Shown one piece after another: positions 15,966 through 28,868 of a DNA stretch of 64,000 bases. Source of the DNA: Hankyongella ginsenosidimutans. Its GTDB lineage: Bacteria > Pseudomonadota > Alphaproteobacteria > Sphingomonadales > Sphingomonadaceae. Under the pieces are notes generated by a model. That model did not search any database. It was not told the DNA's origin and was given only the letters and a program-made list of their open reading frames with translations. The stretch is taken from positions 434,001 through 498,000 of the forward strand of contig NZ_CP039704.1 in assembly GCF_005144965.1 (NCBI RefSeq). The letters are read 5' to 3'. Position 1 is the stretch's first letter; the number at the start of each line of letters is the position of its first letter. The translations under genes were made by a program, and so were the position numbers.

Positions 15966-17548
15966 AGGGGTCTCCGGCAGGTTCGGCGGCGTCAAGGATG
16001 GCGCGGATGCGCGTGCGCAGCGCCTTGAGGATGCGCTTGCGCTTCAGGAAAATCGGCAGGGCGACCACGCCGAGCACGATGGCGTTCGCCGCAAGCGCTG
16101 CCAGATCGTGCGTGCGCCCGTGCAGCCCGAACTGCGCCACCAGCGCCTGCCCGGCCCAGGCGGCGGAGCCAGCGATCAGAGCACCGCTTAGAACGGCCGC
16201 AATCGTGACACCTAGCGCAGGCCAGACCGGAAACACGAAGGCGCGCCGCGCGACCCAGACGCCGCCGATCGCCAGGATGAACATGTCGGCCAGGCCCAGC
16301 ACGACGCCGGCGCCATAGCCCTGGAACGGGATGATCAACGCGATGCAGCCGACCAGCGTCACCAGCCCGTGGACGCCGCGCAGCGCAAAGATGGAGGCGT
16401 TCTTGTGCGCATAGGTCAGCCAGCTGACATAGACGTGGGTGATACCGACGGCGACACCGCTGACCGCCATCATCAGGAACAGCCTGATATCGAAAATGTT
16501 GCCGCCCTTGCTCAGCAGGTTCAGGAATTCATCCCCGCGACGGTCAACGCGCCGAGTGCTGCCCCAGCCCGAAGCCGAGGACGATGCCGGACGACAGGAT
16601 GATGGCGTTCTGCTGGCGGGTATCACCGGCTGCCGTGGTCCGGCCGAGCTCGATGCCGTAATTGAGGGCGAACTGCATGCCGAACTCGCGCAGGGTCGTC
16701 ACAAGGTTGCGGTTGAGAAGGAACGCCAGCACCACTGCGCCATCCTTCACCATGGCGTTGATGAGCAGCGTCGGCCCCTGCAGCGCGAACAGACGCGCCA
16801 GATCGCCGATCCACAGGTAGAAGCATTCACGCGGCGCGGCATGAAAGCTGGCCTTCGCCTTGCCGAACCCCAGCCACAGATGCGGCTGGGTTTTGCGGAC
16901 ATCCCAGAGCGGCAGGCCGATCCCGAGCACGATCAGGCAGGCGAAGAACACGCTCCAGCCGATCAGGATGTCCCGCCAGATCACGATCGCCAGGATGGTG
17001 ATGATAAAGCGCGGCCACCACAGGATGGTGTTGAAGTTGATGAAGCGCGGGTACTGGTCGTTGGCGCGATAGATTTCAAGGATGCCGGCGCGCACGAAGG
17101 TCACCACGCCGAACATCAGGGTCAGGAACATCAGGTGTGGCTGGTCGGCGAGCGGCACGACCTCGAAGTGAAACAGCCGGTGGATGCCGAACACATAGCT
17201 CGCCAGCGCGCTGACCAGGGTGAGGACGACCGCGATCGAGCCGTACAGCAGCACCACCGCCTTGAAATAGCTTTGCTGCGCCTGCAGTTCGCCCTTCACC
17301 CACATGTCGCGCAGGTGGTTGCCGAACACCTGCCGCATGCCGAAATCGAATACCGCCAGAAAGGTGTTGATCGAGATGAGCACCGCCCAGTCCTGGAAGG
17401 CGACGTCCGTCATCAGATAGGCGAACACGGGCACGAAGATGATGCGCTCGGACACCCGGGCAATCATCTCGAGAATCTTGGCAAACATGCCCTGATTGAT
17501 GCGCTTGAGCCCGTCCACGCCCGCCTCTGTACCTTGCCGGGCGATCAT
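15962..17548 (-). CDS. Oligosaccharide flippase-like membrane protein
   Basis: About 529 residues with 12-14 predicted membrane helices. It starts with MIARQGTEAGVDGLKRINQG and continues KILEMIARVSERIIFVPVFA, followed by FDFGMRQVFGNHLRDM, resembling Wzx/MATE-like polysaccharide exporters. Helices such as GIAVGITHVYVSWLTY-like and GYGAGVVLGLADMFILAIGG occur in the second half, which ends in a basic tail (KRKRILKALRTRIRA). The frame changes near 16555. Four C near 15966-15969 should be five: the gene then ends at TGA 15962-15964, overlapping the glycosyltransferase ATG. A GTG at 17563 or ATG near 17490 are alternative starts; none has a strong ribosome site. Confidence 0.7.
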
Positions 17549-17635
17549 GCCGCAGGCGCGCACGCCTTATTCGATTTGCGCTGGAGAGGCCAGCGACAAG
17601 TCTCGGTTAACAGCGGTTTTAAGGCTGCCAAAACC

Positions 17636-18214
17636 CTATCGCGGCGAGCGTTTGCCGAGGATGCGCTGCAGCGTGCGCCGGTGCATCTTGAGCTGGCGCG
17701 CGGTTTCCGAAACATTGCGGCCGCACTGCTCGTAGATGCGCTGGATGTGCTCCCAGCGCACGCGGTCGGCGGACATCGGCTCGTCCGGCACCTCGGGTAT
17801 CGACTCACCGTCCTCCAGCAGCGCGCGGACGATCGCCTCCGGATCGGCGGGCTTGGCGAGGTAGTCGATTGCGCCCGTCTTGATGGAGGCGACGGCAGTC
17901 GCGAGGTTGCCATAGCCAGTCAGAATGATTGCCCGCACGTCCGGCACAAGCTGTCGCAGCTCGGCGACGAACTCGAGGCCGTTTCCGTCCTCGAGCCGCA
18001 TGTCGAGCACGGCATAGCCGGGCCGGAAGTCGGCGAGCAGGCTGCGGGCCTCCATCAGCGAGGCGGCGGCCCGTACCCTGAAGCCGCGGCGTTCCAGAGT
18101 CAGCGCCAGCCGCTGCCGGAAGGCGTTGTCATCATCGAGCAGCAGCAGATCCTTGTGCGACTCAGCAGAGGCCTGTTCCACCACGAACGCTTTGGTTTCC
18201 GTCATCTGGGTCAT
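17636..18214 (-). CDS. regA: Redox response regulator RegA/PrrA/ActR
   Basis: Intact, 192 residues. The receiver domain has acidic residues in LLLLDDDNAF, the phospho-acceptor Asp in YAVLDMRLEDG, Thr in IILTGYGN and Lys in IDYLAKPAD. The C-terminal Fis-type helix-turn-helix, NVSETARQLKMHRRTLQRIL, is nearly the invariant RegA DNA-binding helix. Start 18214 is chosen because AAGGA lies 8 bases upstream. It follows regB by 16 bases. RegA controls respiratory, electron-transfer and carbon/nitrogen genes in many alphaproteobacteria. Confidence 0.95.
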   Translation of the reverse strand: MTQMTETKAFVVEQASAESHKDLLLLDDDNAFRQRLALTLERRGFRVRAAASLMEARSLLADFRPGYAVLDMRLEDGNGLEFVAELRQLVPDVRAIILTGYGNLATAVASIKTGAIDYLAKPADPEAIVRALLEDGESIPEVPDEPMSADRVRWEHIQRIYEQCGRNVSETARQLKMHRRTLQRILGKRSPR

Positions 18215-18230
18215 TCGCCAGTCCTTCGTA

Positions 18231-19553
18231 TTAAGCACGCACCTGTGTTTTACGCGGCGACGAACCGCCGCTTTTGCCGACGTCGACCTGCGAGCGCCGC
18301 CAGCTCACCTCGACGCAGGCGCCGCCCTGGTCCCGGTTCGAGAAGCGCAGGCGCGCCCCGGTCCGCTCCAGCAGCGTCACGGCGATGAAAATCCCCAACC
18401 CCGTGCCGCCGGCCTCCGAAAGGTGCGGCCCGAGGTCCGGCTCACCGAGCCGGGGCAGCAGGTCCGCGCTGAAACCGGCACCATCGTCGCTGATGCTCAG
18501 CCATACGCTGTCGCGACTCTCGCGGATGTCGATCTCAACCGCTGCGGTGCTATGTCGCACGGCATTGGCGACGAAATTGCTGAGGCCGTGCAGCAGTTCA
18601 GGCCGACGTTCGGTCCAGACCGGCTGCACCCCTTGCGGGCCTGCCCGACTGAGGCGGACGACGGCACCCCGCGCTTCGAACGGGCGTATGACCTCCCGCA
18701 GGATGGTTTCCAGCGGCAGATGCTGAAACACCTCGTCAGCTTCCGCGCGTTGGGCGATGGTCACCAGGATGTTGCGGCAGCGCGTCGCCTCCTCGTTCAG
18801 CAGGCTCAGGTCCGCGCCGAAATCCGGGTCGTTGCCCAGTTGGTCCCGCAGGTCCTTGGCGATGAGTGTGATGGTGCCCAGCGGGCCGCCCAGCTCGTGC
18901 GCTGCTGCCGCCGCCAGCGAGCCGAGCGCCGCCAGCTTCTGCTCCCGTGCCAGCGCGGTCTGGGTCGCAACCAGCGCCTTCTGCCGCCGACGCGCCTGCG
19001 CCGTTACCAGCCAGGCGTAGGCCGCAAGGAAGAGCATCGCCAGGACGAGCGCGATCCAGACGCCGAAGCGATAAATCTCCGGCAGCGGCTGCGCGCCGTT
19101 CCAGGGCAGCGGCAGGGACCAACGCCACAGCACAACCAAGCTGCACGCGGCCAGCACCGAAAGCCCGATGGTCGAGCGCAGCGACAGCAGGGTCGCCGAG
19201 ATGGTGACCGGCACGAGAATAAGCACCGAAAACGGGTTGGCGACCCCGCCGGTCAAGAACAGCAAGGCCGAAAGCTGGCTCAGGTCGAAGGCGAACTGCA
19301 GCGCCGCCTGTGGCCCGGTCATGTGCGCGCTGCTGCGATAGCCGAAGGTCAGCGCCAGGTTCATCAGCACCGAGGCCAGGAGCGCAAGGCCGACCGGTAG
19401 CCAGGGAATGCGGTCGTCGAAGTAGGCGGCGACGACCCCGAGCGTCAGCGACTGGCCGGCGACAGCAATCCAGCGCAGGGCTGTGATCGTGCGGACATGA
19501 ACCCCTGGCAGACCGAGTTCGACCGGGCTGACCTCGCTGAAGATGGAGGGCAT
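18231..19553 (-). CDS. regB: Redox sensor histidine kinase RegB/PrrB/ActS
   Basis: Intact, 440 residues. Six membrane helices fill about residues 20-185. The quinone-site heptapeptide GGVANPF is at 102-108. The phospho-acceptor His219 lies in AAAHELGGPLGTI. A cysteine in EEATRCRNIL (about residue 259) sits where the redox-active cysteine of RegB is reported. The kinase boxes SNFVANAVRHS, SDDGAGF and GGTGLGIFIA follow. It autophosphorylates according to quinone and redox state and passes phosphate to RegA, encoded directly after it. The ATG overlaps the stop of the ankyrin gene (TGATG). Confidence 0.95.
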   Translation of the reverse strand: MPSIFSEVSPVELGLPGVHVRTITALRWIAVAGQSLTLGVVAAYFDDRIPWLPVGLALLASVLMNLALTFGYRSSAHMTGPQAALQFAFDLSQLSALLFLTGGVANPFSVLILVPVTISATLLSLRSTIGLSVLAACSLVVLWRWSLPLPWNGAQPLPEIYRFGVWIALVLAMLFLAAYAWLVTAQARRRQKALVATQTALAREQKLAALGSLAAAAAHELGGPLGTITLIAKDLRDQLGNDPDFGADLSLLNEEATRCRNILVTIAQRAEADEVFQHLPLETILREVIRPFEARGAVVRLSRAGPQGVQPVWTERRPELLHGLSNFVANAVRHSTAAVEIDIRESRDSVWLSISDDGAGFSADLLPRLGEPDLGPHLSEAGGTGLGIFIAVTLLERTGARLRFSNRDQGGACVEVSWRRSQVDVGKSGGSSPRKTQVRA

Positions 19554-20163
19554 CAGGGCTGCGGCGGCTGGATCGATGCGCCGACCTTGGCGTCCACGGC
19601 ATCCTTGACGACCGGCGTCTCGAGCAGCCGCAGAATCTGCGCTGAGCGACGGTCCTGCCTGGCATAGTCGAGCGCCGAATAGCCGCTGGCATTATCCTGC
19701 AGTTTAGGGTTGGCACCAAGCGACAGCAACAGCCGGACCATGGTTGCACTGCGCGCGCGCACGGCCTTGATGAGCGCGGTTTCGCCGGCGCGGTTCTGCG
19801 CATCGACCTTCGCGCCGTTCCCGACCAGCACGCGCACGCCGTCGGTGAAATCACCAATGGCGCAGTAGATCAGCGGCGTGTTGCCGTCCCTGTCCTCGAC
19901 ATTAGCGTCCGCACCGTAGCGCAGCAGCAAGGCAAGCCAGCCCAGATCCTCGCGTTTCGCCACGATGTGCAGCGCCGCCTCGCCGGTATCCGGGTCCAGC
20001 CGGTCTGCCAGCCTGCCGCCGCCTGTGGCAGAAGCTGCACCGCCGTCGGTGCATCGGACTTGCGCACGGCTTCAATGAGTTCATATCGGGCAGACTGCGC
20101 CAGCGCAGGCGCCGCCTGCAGCAGGCTCAGCAGTACAACCAGACGCGCAAAGGGACTCTTCAT
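19553..20163 (-). CDS. Exported ankyrin-repeat protein upstream of regBA
   Basis: About 203 residues. The signal peptide MKSPFARLVVLLSLLQAAPA is cut after ALA. At least four ankyrin repeats follow: RDGNTPLIYCAIGDFTDGVR, AGETALIKAVRARSATMVR, GYSALDYARQDRRSAQILR and a damaged first one (EAALHIVAKRED). The frame changes near 19990. It is the first gene of an ank-regB-regA unit. Ankyrin repeats mediate protein contact, so a periplasmic accessory to the redox sensor is possible but unproven. Its start codon overlaps, on the other strand, the furthest start of senC. Confidence 0.8.
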
Positions 20164-20805
20164 GGGCACAAGCACTCGGATAGCAGATGATGCCGGTAGA
20201 TATAGGCGCTCCGACGCCATTGGGAACAGCCTGACGCGGCGTTCGCTGATTGCGCTTGGGCTGGGCGTGCTGGCCGCCTGCAGCAATCGCGACGATGCGG
20301 GTAGCGGCAAGGCGCTGGTCGGTGGTCCGTTCGCGTTGACGGATCAGGACGGGCGCCGCGCACGGAGCAAAGCTGGCCCGGCAAGTATCTGCTGATTTAC
20401 TTCGGCTATACCTTCTGCCCGGATGTCTGCCCGATCGACCTGCAACGCACGGCGGCGGCGCTTAAAATCCTGGAAGAGCAGGCGCCGGCGACACTGGACA
20501 AGATCCAGCCGATCTTCGTCACCATCGACCCGGAGCGGGACACGCCCGACGTCATGAAAGCATATGTCACGGCGTTCGGGCCGCGCTTCGTCGGTCTGAC
20601 CGGCACCGTCGCGCAGATCGACGCGGCGAAGAAGGCCTATCGTGTGTTCAGTCAGAAGCGCCAGGATGCCGGGTCGTCCGACTATCTGATGGACCATTCA
20701 TCGGTCACCTATCTGATGGCACCGAACGGCGACTATGTGACCGTCTTCGGCTCCGAGACCAAGGCGCAGGTCATGGCGGACACCCTGAAAGCCAAGGTGG
20801 AATGA
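20162..20805 (+). CDS. senC: SCO1/SenC family copper chaperone
   Basis: About 214 residues. An N-terminal TRRSLIALGLGVLAAC segment carries a lipobox ending in Cys, so it is likely a lipoprotein. The thioredoxin-like fold follows with the copper ligands CPDVCP and a distal His in MDHSSVTYLM. It metallates the CuA site of cytochrome oxidase and is the SenC/PrrC partner that in related bacteria lies between regA and regB. The frame changes near 20360. The first ATG (20162) leaves a long pre-lipobox region and overlaps the ankyrin start, so the true start may lie downstream. Confidence 0.88.
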
Positions 20806-21238
20806 CGCAAGCCCCATTCTGGCGGCACAAGTCGCTCGACCAGATGTCAAAAGCGAGTGGGAGTCGCTGTGCGACGGCTGCGGCAAATGCTGCGTCCACA
20901 AGCTCGAGGACGAGGTCACCGGCGAGGTGTTTCCCACCAATGTCTGCTGCCGCCTGCTCAACCGCCGCACTGCCCGCTGCGCCGACTATGCCAACCGCAA
21001 GACCCTGGTGCCGGATTGCATCGTGCTGACGCCCAAGCTTGCGCGCAGCATGGACTGGCTGCCCGAGACCTGTGCCTACCGCCGCGTGGCGCAGGGGCAG
21101 GAGCTGCCCGCGTGGCATCCGCTGGTGACCGGAGACCCGGACAGCCCGCGCAAGGCCGGTGCGACCGTCGCCGGGCGCGTGCTCTCGGAGTCCGATGTTG
21201 GCGACCTGGAGGATTTCATCCTCGATCAGCCCCTTTGA
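20802..21238 (+). CDS. YcgN/UPF0260 family cysteine-cluster protein
   Basis: About 145 residues, starting MTQAPFWRHKSLDQM. After a frame change at the four A of TCAAAAGC it reads EWESLCDGCGKCCVHKLEDE. Later cysteines are in PTNVCCRLLN, RCADYANR, VPDCIVL and PETCAYRR. This Cys pattern is typical of YkgJ/YcgN-type proteins that may bind an iron-sulfur or zinc site; function is unknown. The ATG overlaps the senC stop. Confidence 0.82.
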
Positions 21239-21247
21239 CCCAAAACT

Positions 21248-21923
21248 GTGACCCAGACGCTGACCATAGAATGCGCAGCAGGCGCGGTGCCGGTAAGGGT
21301 GCTGCGGCGCGCCAACGCCCGGCGGCTGCGCTTGGTCGCTGACCCGGTGCGGCGGGAATTCCGCCTCACCCTGCCGCCGCGCGCGACGCTTGGGACGGCC
21401 CGTGCGTTTCTGGACGACCATCACGGCTGGATCGCGGAGCGCGCGCAGCCTTCCCGAGCCGATGCGCTTCGCGCCCGGCTGCGTGATCCCCTTCCAGGGT
21501 GAGCCTCATGCCATTCTGCCCGGCGATCCCCGGCGGCGGGGTGTCATGCGCGGCTCAGCGACCCTGACCGTGCACGGCCCGCCGGTTGCCGCGCAGGACC
21601 GGCTGGTGCGCTGGTTGCGGCTGGAGGCGCGCCGTCGCCTTGCCGCCGATGTTGCTGCCACTGCCGCAGCGTTAGGGCGAACCGATGTCCGCGTTGTGAC
21701 CGGAGACACCGTCTCGCGCTGGGGCAGTTGTTCCAGCCGGGGCGTGATCCGCTTGTCCTGGCGGCTGATTCTGGCGCCGGAGTGGGTGCGCCGCTACGTG
21801 GTCGCGCATGAGGTCGCCCACCTGCGCCACATGAACCACTCTGCCGCCTTCTGGGCGCTTGCAGCGCAGCTTTATGGCGCGCCGGTCGCGGGGCCGCGCG
21901 ACTGGCTGAAGCAGCAGGGTGCG

Positions 21924-21947
<24 letters not shown>
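21248..21947 (+). CDS. YgjP-like (WLM/M48-type) zinc metallopeptidase
   Basis: About 233 residues from GTG 21248, 9 bases after the previous stop. After a frame change near 21445 it reads [20 protein letters not shown], the family's WGSCS motif. The zinc site [16 protein letters not shown] follows, with two His, the catalytic Glu and a third His. This is the SprT/YgjP clan; cellular substrates are not known. The stop overlaps the end of the opposite PBP1 gene by 24 bases. Confidence 0.87.
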
Positions 21948-23955
<2,008 letters not shown>

Positions 23956-24063
23956 TTTTCCTGAATGCGCTGACTAGGCCCGGATGTGTACGGGCGCAAG
24001 CCTACTGCGCGCCGAACCCTTGGAATCCGGTGGCGGGCGGAGGTTGGCCCCTATGGTCCGTGC

Positions 24064-24793
24064 ATGCAGACGCTGTGGAGCCTGTTTACCGTCCTCGCCG
24101 GCCCGTTCGTGGGCAGCTTCCTGGGGTTGGCGTCGCTGCGCCTGCCGGCCGGGCGCTCCTTCATGCGTGGACGCTCCGCCTGCCAGGCCTGCGCCAAACC
24201 GCTTGGACCCCACGAACTGATCCCGCTGCTCGGCTATCTGCTGCAACGCGGCCGGTGCCGGGCCTGCGCTGCCGTGATTCCCCGGCGCTACCCACTGCTG
24301 GAAACGACCTGCCTGACGATCGGCCTGCTGTCCGCTCTTCTGGCAAGCGGACCGCTGGCGCTGGCAACTGCTGTGCTCGGCTGGTGGCTGCTGCTGATCG
24401 CCGTGATCGACGCCGAGCACATGCTGCTGCCCGACAGCCTGACGCTGCCGCTGATCGTCGCGGGTCTGGCGCTCGGTGCCTGGCGCACGCCAGGTCTGGA
24501 CCACATCATCGGCGCTGCTGCAGGCTTTGCCGCATTGTCGCTGGTGGCCCTGGTCTATCGTCGCCTGCGCGGCATTGACGGGCTGGGCGACGGCGATCCG
24601 CGCCTGTTCGCCGCCAGTGGTGCCTGGCTGGGCTGGACCGCGCTGCCGACGGTCCTGCTCGGCGCGACCTGCTTGCGCTAGGCTACGTGCTGGTACGGCA
24701 GGTGCGCGGACACCGCCTGGGCGCGCAGGATGCGCTGCCGTTCGGCCCTTTCCTCGCCGCTGCCACCTGGGGGTCTGGCTGTGGGGACTGTGA
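24064..24793 (+). CDS. Type IV prepilin peptidase (leader peptidase/N-methyltransferase)
   Basis: About 243 residues, multi-pass. A first helix (AGPFVGSFLGLASLRLP) precedes two CxxC pairs in CQACAKPLG and CRACAAV, which bind zinc in this family. The aspartyl protease sites follow: VIDAEHMLLPDSLTLP and GDGDPRLFA (usual G-x-GD-x-K; here Arg replaces Lys). The frame breaks near 24670 and 24773; the end is then TWGVWLWGL and TGA 24791-24793. It processes type II secretion or type IV pilus prepilins, but none is encoded nearby. It converges on smpB with a 9-base gap. Confidence 0.88.
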
Positions 24794-24802
24794 ATTTCCC
24801 GC

Positions 24803-25287
24803 TCAGCCCTTGTCGCGCATGAGCCGCGCCTTGTCGCGCTGCCACTCGCGTTCCTTGGTCGCCGCGCGTTTGTCATGCAATTGCTTGCCCTTGGCCAGCG
24901 CCAGCTCGACCTTGGCGCGGTTGCGGTCGTTGAAGAAGATGCTGAGCGGCACCAGAGTCATGCCCTTGCGGGCGATCGCGCCGTGAAATTTGGAGATCTC
25001 GCGCGCTTTCAGCAGCAGTTTGCGCGGCCGCTTCGGCTCGTGGTTGAAGCGGTTGCCGTGGCTGAATTCGGGGATGTTGGCGTTGACCAGCCAGACCTCG
25101 CCGCCGCGGACCTCGGCATAGGAATCGGCGATCGAGCCTTCTCCGGCCCGCAGCGCCTTGACCTCGGTGCCCTGGAGCACGATGCCCGCCTCGAACACGT
25201 CGTCGATGGCATACTCATAGCGCGCGCGCCGGTTTTCGGCGACGACTTTCACTTTGGTCAGGGCGGCGGAGAGCTGGGGCGGGCCAT
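24803..25287 (-). CDS. smpB: SsrA-binding protein SmpB
   Basis: About 161 residues. The four G at 25276-25279 should be five: the gene then starts [20 protein letters not shown] at ATG 25287. The body has [20 protein letters not shown] and [18 protein letters not shown], and the basic tail [19 protein letters not shown], all hallmarks of SmpB. It binds tmRNA and brings it to stalled ribosomes. It follows dapA by about 20 bases, a common order in alphaproteobacteria. The tmRNA gene itself is not in this window. Confidence 0.94.
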
Positions 25288-25307
25288 AAGGCAGCCGAGA
25301 TGGGCCT

Positions 25308-26192
25308 TTATCGAACGGCGCGCAACCCCGCATGCGCAAGTGCTGCGTCAACCTGCGCCCTGGAGGCCGCCGACGGCGCGACCAGCGGCAGCCGCATCTC
25401 CATGGACGGCAGCAGGCCGAGCTTGAACATGGCGTATTTGGTCGGCCCCGGGCTGCAATCGCTGAACAGCGCCAGGTGCAGCGGGATCAGCATGTCGTTG
25501 AAGTCGCGTGCTGTGGCATAGTCGCCGGCCATGCATGCCGCCTGGAACTGTGCGCACAGGTCTGGCGCGACGTTGGCTGTCACCGAGATGCAACCGACGC
25601 CGCCGGTCACATTGAATGCCAGCGCGGTTTCGTCGTTGCCGGAGAGCTGCACGAAGTCCGGCCCGCATGCCGCGCGCTGCAGGCTGACGCGGACGATGCT
25701 GCCCGTCGCATCCTTGACGCCGATGATGTTCGGCAGCCTGGCCAGCGTCGCCATGGTCTCGACGCTCATGTCGACGACGCTGCGCCCGGGAATGTTATAG
25801 ATCAGGATCGGCAGGGTCGTCGCCTCGGCAAGCGCGGTATAGTGCGCGATCAAGCCGGCCTGGCTCGGTTTGTTGTAGTAGGGGCAGACCACCAGCGCCG
25901 CATCCGCACCCGCACCCTCGGCATGCTGGAGCAGGCTGATCGCTTCCACGGTGGAATTGGAGCCGCAGCCGGCGATCACCGGCACGCGGCCGGCCGCGAC
26001 TTCGATACACAGCTCGGTGACGCGCTGGTGCTCCTCGTGGCTGAGCGTCGCGGACTCGCCGGTGGTGCCAACCGGCACCAAGGCGCTCGAGCCGCCGGCG
26101 ATCTGCCGCTCGACCAACTCGGCGAAGGTCCGTTCGTCGACCATTCCATCTCGGAATGGCGTAATCAGCGCAGGTATCGAACCCTCGACCAT
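25308..26192 (-). CDS. dapA: 4-hydroxy-tetrahydrodipicolinate synthase
   Basis: Intact, 294 residues, starting [13 protein letters not shown]. The TIM-barrel aldolase has GTTGESATL, Tyr132 in IYNIPGR and the Schiff-base Lys160 in IGVKDATGS. It condenses pyruvate with aspartate semialdehyde, the first step towards diaminopimelate and lysine. The start lies 35 bases from the divergent slt gene, so the two share a short promoter region. smpB follows in the same direction. Confidence 0.96.
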   Translation of the reverse strand: MVEGSIPALITPFRDGMVDERTFAELVERQIAGGSSALVPVGTTGESATLSHEEHQRVTELCIEVAAGRVPVIAGCGSNSTVEAISLLQHAEGAGADAALVVCPYYNKPSQAGLIAHYTALAEATTLPILIYNIPGRSVVDMSVETMATLARLPNIIGVKDATGSIVRVSLQRAACGPDFVQLSGNDETALAFNVTGGVGCISVTANVAPDLCAQFQAACMAGDYATARDFNDMLIPLHLALFSDCSPGPTKYAMFKLGLLPSMEMRLPLVAPSAASRAQVDAALAHAGLRAVR

Positions 26193-26226
26193 TGAGGCTG
26201 TCCCGTAGAAATGCGATGAATGGGAA

Positions 26227-28271
26227 ATGAAGTTGCGCAACCCTAATCTCCGCGCCCGCGCCGTGCAAGCGGCCAGCCGGCTGGCGCTTGCCGTCTGTGC
26301 GCTGGCCGCCACACTGCCCGCCCATGCGCTGGATGCGGCGCAGACCGCCTGGTACCGCGCGCGGTTCGCGGCGATCGCCGCAGGCCGGCTCGATCAGACG
26401 CCGGCGTCATCCCCAGCGCCGAACCTGCCCGACCCGCTGGCGGAGGCGCTGGTGCGCTGGGCGGAGCTGCGCGCTGCGGACAAGCCCACGTTCGAAACAC
26501 TGGCCACGTTCCTGCTCGCCAACCCCGGCTGGCCGCAGGAGCAGACCCTGCGCCGCAAGGCGGAAGCCGCGATCAGTCCCGAGACCCCGCTCGAGCTGCA
26601 ACGCCAGTATTTCGCGCGGATGCCCGCCGTCTCGCCCACGGGTCGCGCCTGGCAGGCACTGGCCGAGCCGCAACCGGACAAGGCGCAGGCTGGCGCGCGC
26701 CGCCTGGGTGTCATCGGGCCTTGGCCCTGAAGACGAAGACCGGCTGCTGGCGCGCTTCAGCTTCTCGCCCGAGGCGCATGACGCACGGGCCAACGCCCTG
26801 CTCTGGGCCGGGCGGGTCAGCCGGGCGACGCGCCTGCTGAGCCTGCTTGCCCCCGACCGGCGCGCAGTGGCCGAAGCGCGGATCGCGCTCATCCAGAGCC
26901 AGACCGATGCCACCGCCAAATACGGCCGCCTGCCGGCGGAGGCGCGGGCGCAGACCGCCGTGGTTTACGATCTCGCACGCTATTTCCGGCGCGCGCAGCA
27001 GAACGCGGCGCTCGCCCGCCAGACCCTGCTGCAGGCCCGCCTGTCCGAGGCCGAAATCCTCGACGAACGCGGCTGGGCCAAAGAACTGCTGCTGCTCGCC
27101 GATCAGGCGCAGGACAGCGGCTTGCACGACGAGGCCTACCGCCTGCTCGCGGCGGACCCGTTGCATGCAAGCACGCGCAGCGTCGCCCAGATGCCGTTGG
27201 ACGAACGGGTCGCCGCAACCGATATCGCCTGGCGCGCCGGCTGGATCGCCCTCAACGATCTCAAACGTCCTGCGGACGCGATGCGGGCGTTCGATGCGGT
27301 GTTCCGCATCGGCCAGCATCCGGTTACCCAGTCGCGCGCCGCCTATTGGGCCGGGCGCGCAGCAGAGGCGAGCGGCGATGCCGCGCTCGCGCAGCGCTGG
27401 TACCAGCAGGCGGCCCAGTTCCCCGGCAGCTTTACGGGCAGCTCGCCGCTGATCGCGGACGGATTCCGGTTGCGGCCGTAACAATCGCCGCCCCGCCGCC
27501 GGGCGACGCCGCGCGTCAGGCGTTTCTTGCCGAACCACTGGTGCGCGCGGCGCAGATGCTGAGCGAACTGGGACAGGAGCGGCTGGAGTCTGCCTTCATC
27601 CGTCATCTGGCGGACGGCGCGCGCACCCTCGAGCGGCGCCAACTGGTGGCAAGCCTGGCGCAGACGCTGGATGCGCCGGAAGCCGGCGTGCTGATCGCCC
27701 GCCAGCCTGGCGCGCGCAGCATCTTCACGGAACAGGCGGGCTATCCGAAGCTGGCGCTCGACACCGATCTGACGCCTGCAAGCGTGATGATCCACGCGAT
27801 CACCCGGCAGGAAAGCCACTTCAATGCGCTTGCCGTCAGCAGCGCCGGCGCGCGCGGCCTGATGCAGCTGATGCCGGCGACCGCCAGGAGACCGCCGGCA
27901 AGCTTGGCCTGACCTACGATCCCACGGCACTGACCCGGGAGCCACTGTATAACCTCCGGCTGGGCAACAGCTATTTTCAGCGCATGCTCGACAACTACGA
28001 TGGCAATCACGTCATGGCGGTCGCGGCCTACAACGCCGGACCGGGCCGGGTCCGCCAATGGGTGCAGCGGTTTGGCGACCCGCGCGACCCGAACGTCGAC
28101 ATCCTGCAGTGGATCGAGAAAATTCCGATCCCGGAGACGCGCGACTATGTGCAGCGAGTGCTGGAGAACGCTGTCGTCTACGCCTCCCGTCAAGGCTCGG
28201 GAACGGCGGCCGTGCGCCCGAGCCTGATCTGGCGGTTTCTGGATCGCGGCGACAAGGGTGCCACCAATTGA
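26227..28271 (+). CDS. Soluble lytic murein transglycosylase (Slt-like)
   Basis: About 681 residues. The signal peptide runs through [17 protein letters not shown] long alpha-superhelical U-domain has TPR-like repeats ([40 protein letters not shown]). The C-terminal SLT domain has the catalytic Glu in [12 protein letters not shown], then [13 protein letters not shown] and [14 protein letters not shown]. It cleaves glycan strands in the periplasm to anhydromuropeptides. Frames change near 26700, 27440 and 27890. The stop overlaps the TTG start of greB. Confidence 0.9.
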
Positions 28272-28809
28272 GCAAGGCCTTCGTTCAGGAATCCGACTCC
28301 CCGAAGAGGAGGACGCGCCGCCACCGCCACCATCGGGCGGCAAACATTACATCACGCCCGCCGGCTACGCGCGGCTGCGCGACGAATATCAGCAGTTGTT
28401 CAGCGTCGAGCGCCCGGCAGTCGTCGAAGTGGTCTCCTGGGCAGCCGGCAACGGCGACCGCTCCGAGAACGGCGATTATCTCTACGGCAAGAAGCGCCTG
28501 CGCGAGATCGACCGCCGGCTGCGCTTCCTCGGGCGGCGCCTGCGCGACCTGACCGTCGTCGATCCGCGCCAGCAGCCGGACAAGACGCGGACCTTCTTCG
28601 GGGCGAGCGTCACCTACGTCGATGAGGCAGACAAGGAACGCACGGTGACCATCGTCGGCGAGGACGAGGTTGACCCCGCCAACGGCCTGGTGTCCTTCGT
28701 TTCGCCGGTCGCCCGCGCGCTCATGCGCACCCGGGTCGGCGATACCGTCACGCTGCACACGCCACGCGGCCCGCAGGAGATCGAGGTTCTGGCGATCCGC
28801 TACGATTGA
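28268..28809 (+). CDS. greB: Transcription elongation factor GreB
   Basis: About 180 residues from TTG 28268, overlapping the slt stop (TTGA). A four-C run at 28303-28306 should be five; it then reads [17 protein letters not shown] followed by five prolines. The coiled-coil domain has KHYITPAGYARLRDEYQQL and the tip NGDRSENGDYLYGKKRLREI with the acidic residues that reach the polymerase active site. A FKBP-like C-terminal domain follows. GreB rescues backtracked RNA polymerase. The Pro-rich N-terminal extension is unusual for E. coli GreB. Confidence 0.93.
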
Positions 28810-28868
28810 TCCGCAGCCCGGCGCCGCGCGTATCCACGATACAAAATTTTCCGCGGAACCCGACACCC

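Noticed and set aside
16439-18388. A 649-codon open frame antisense to the flippase, regA and regB
   Set aside because: It spans three well-supported genes on the other strand and shows no domain.
24064-24793. A type II secretion or pilus operon around the prepilin peptidase
   Set aside because: No gsp/pil genes occur within the window; the peptidase stands alone.
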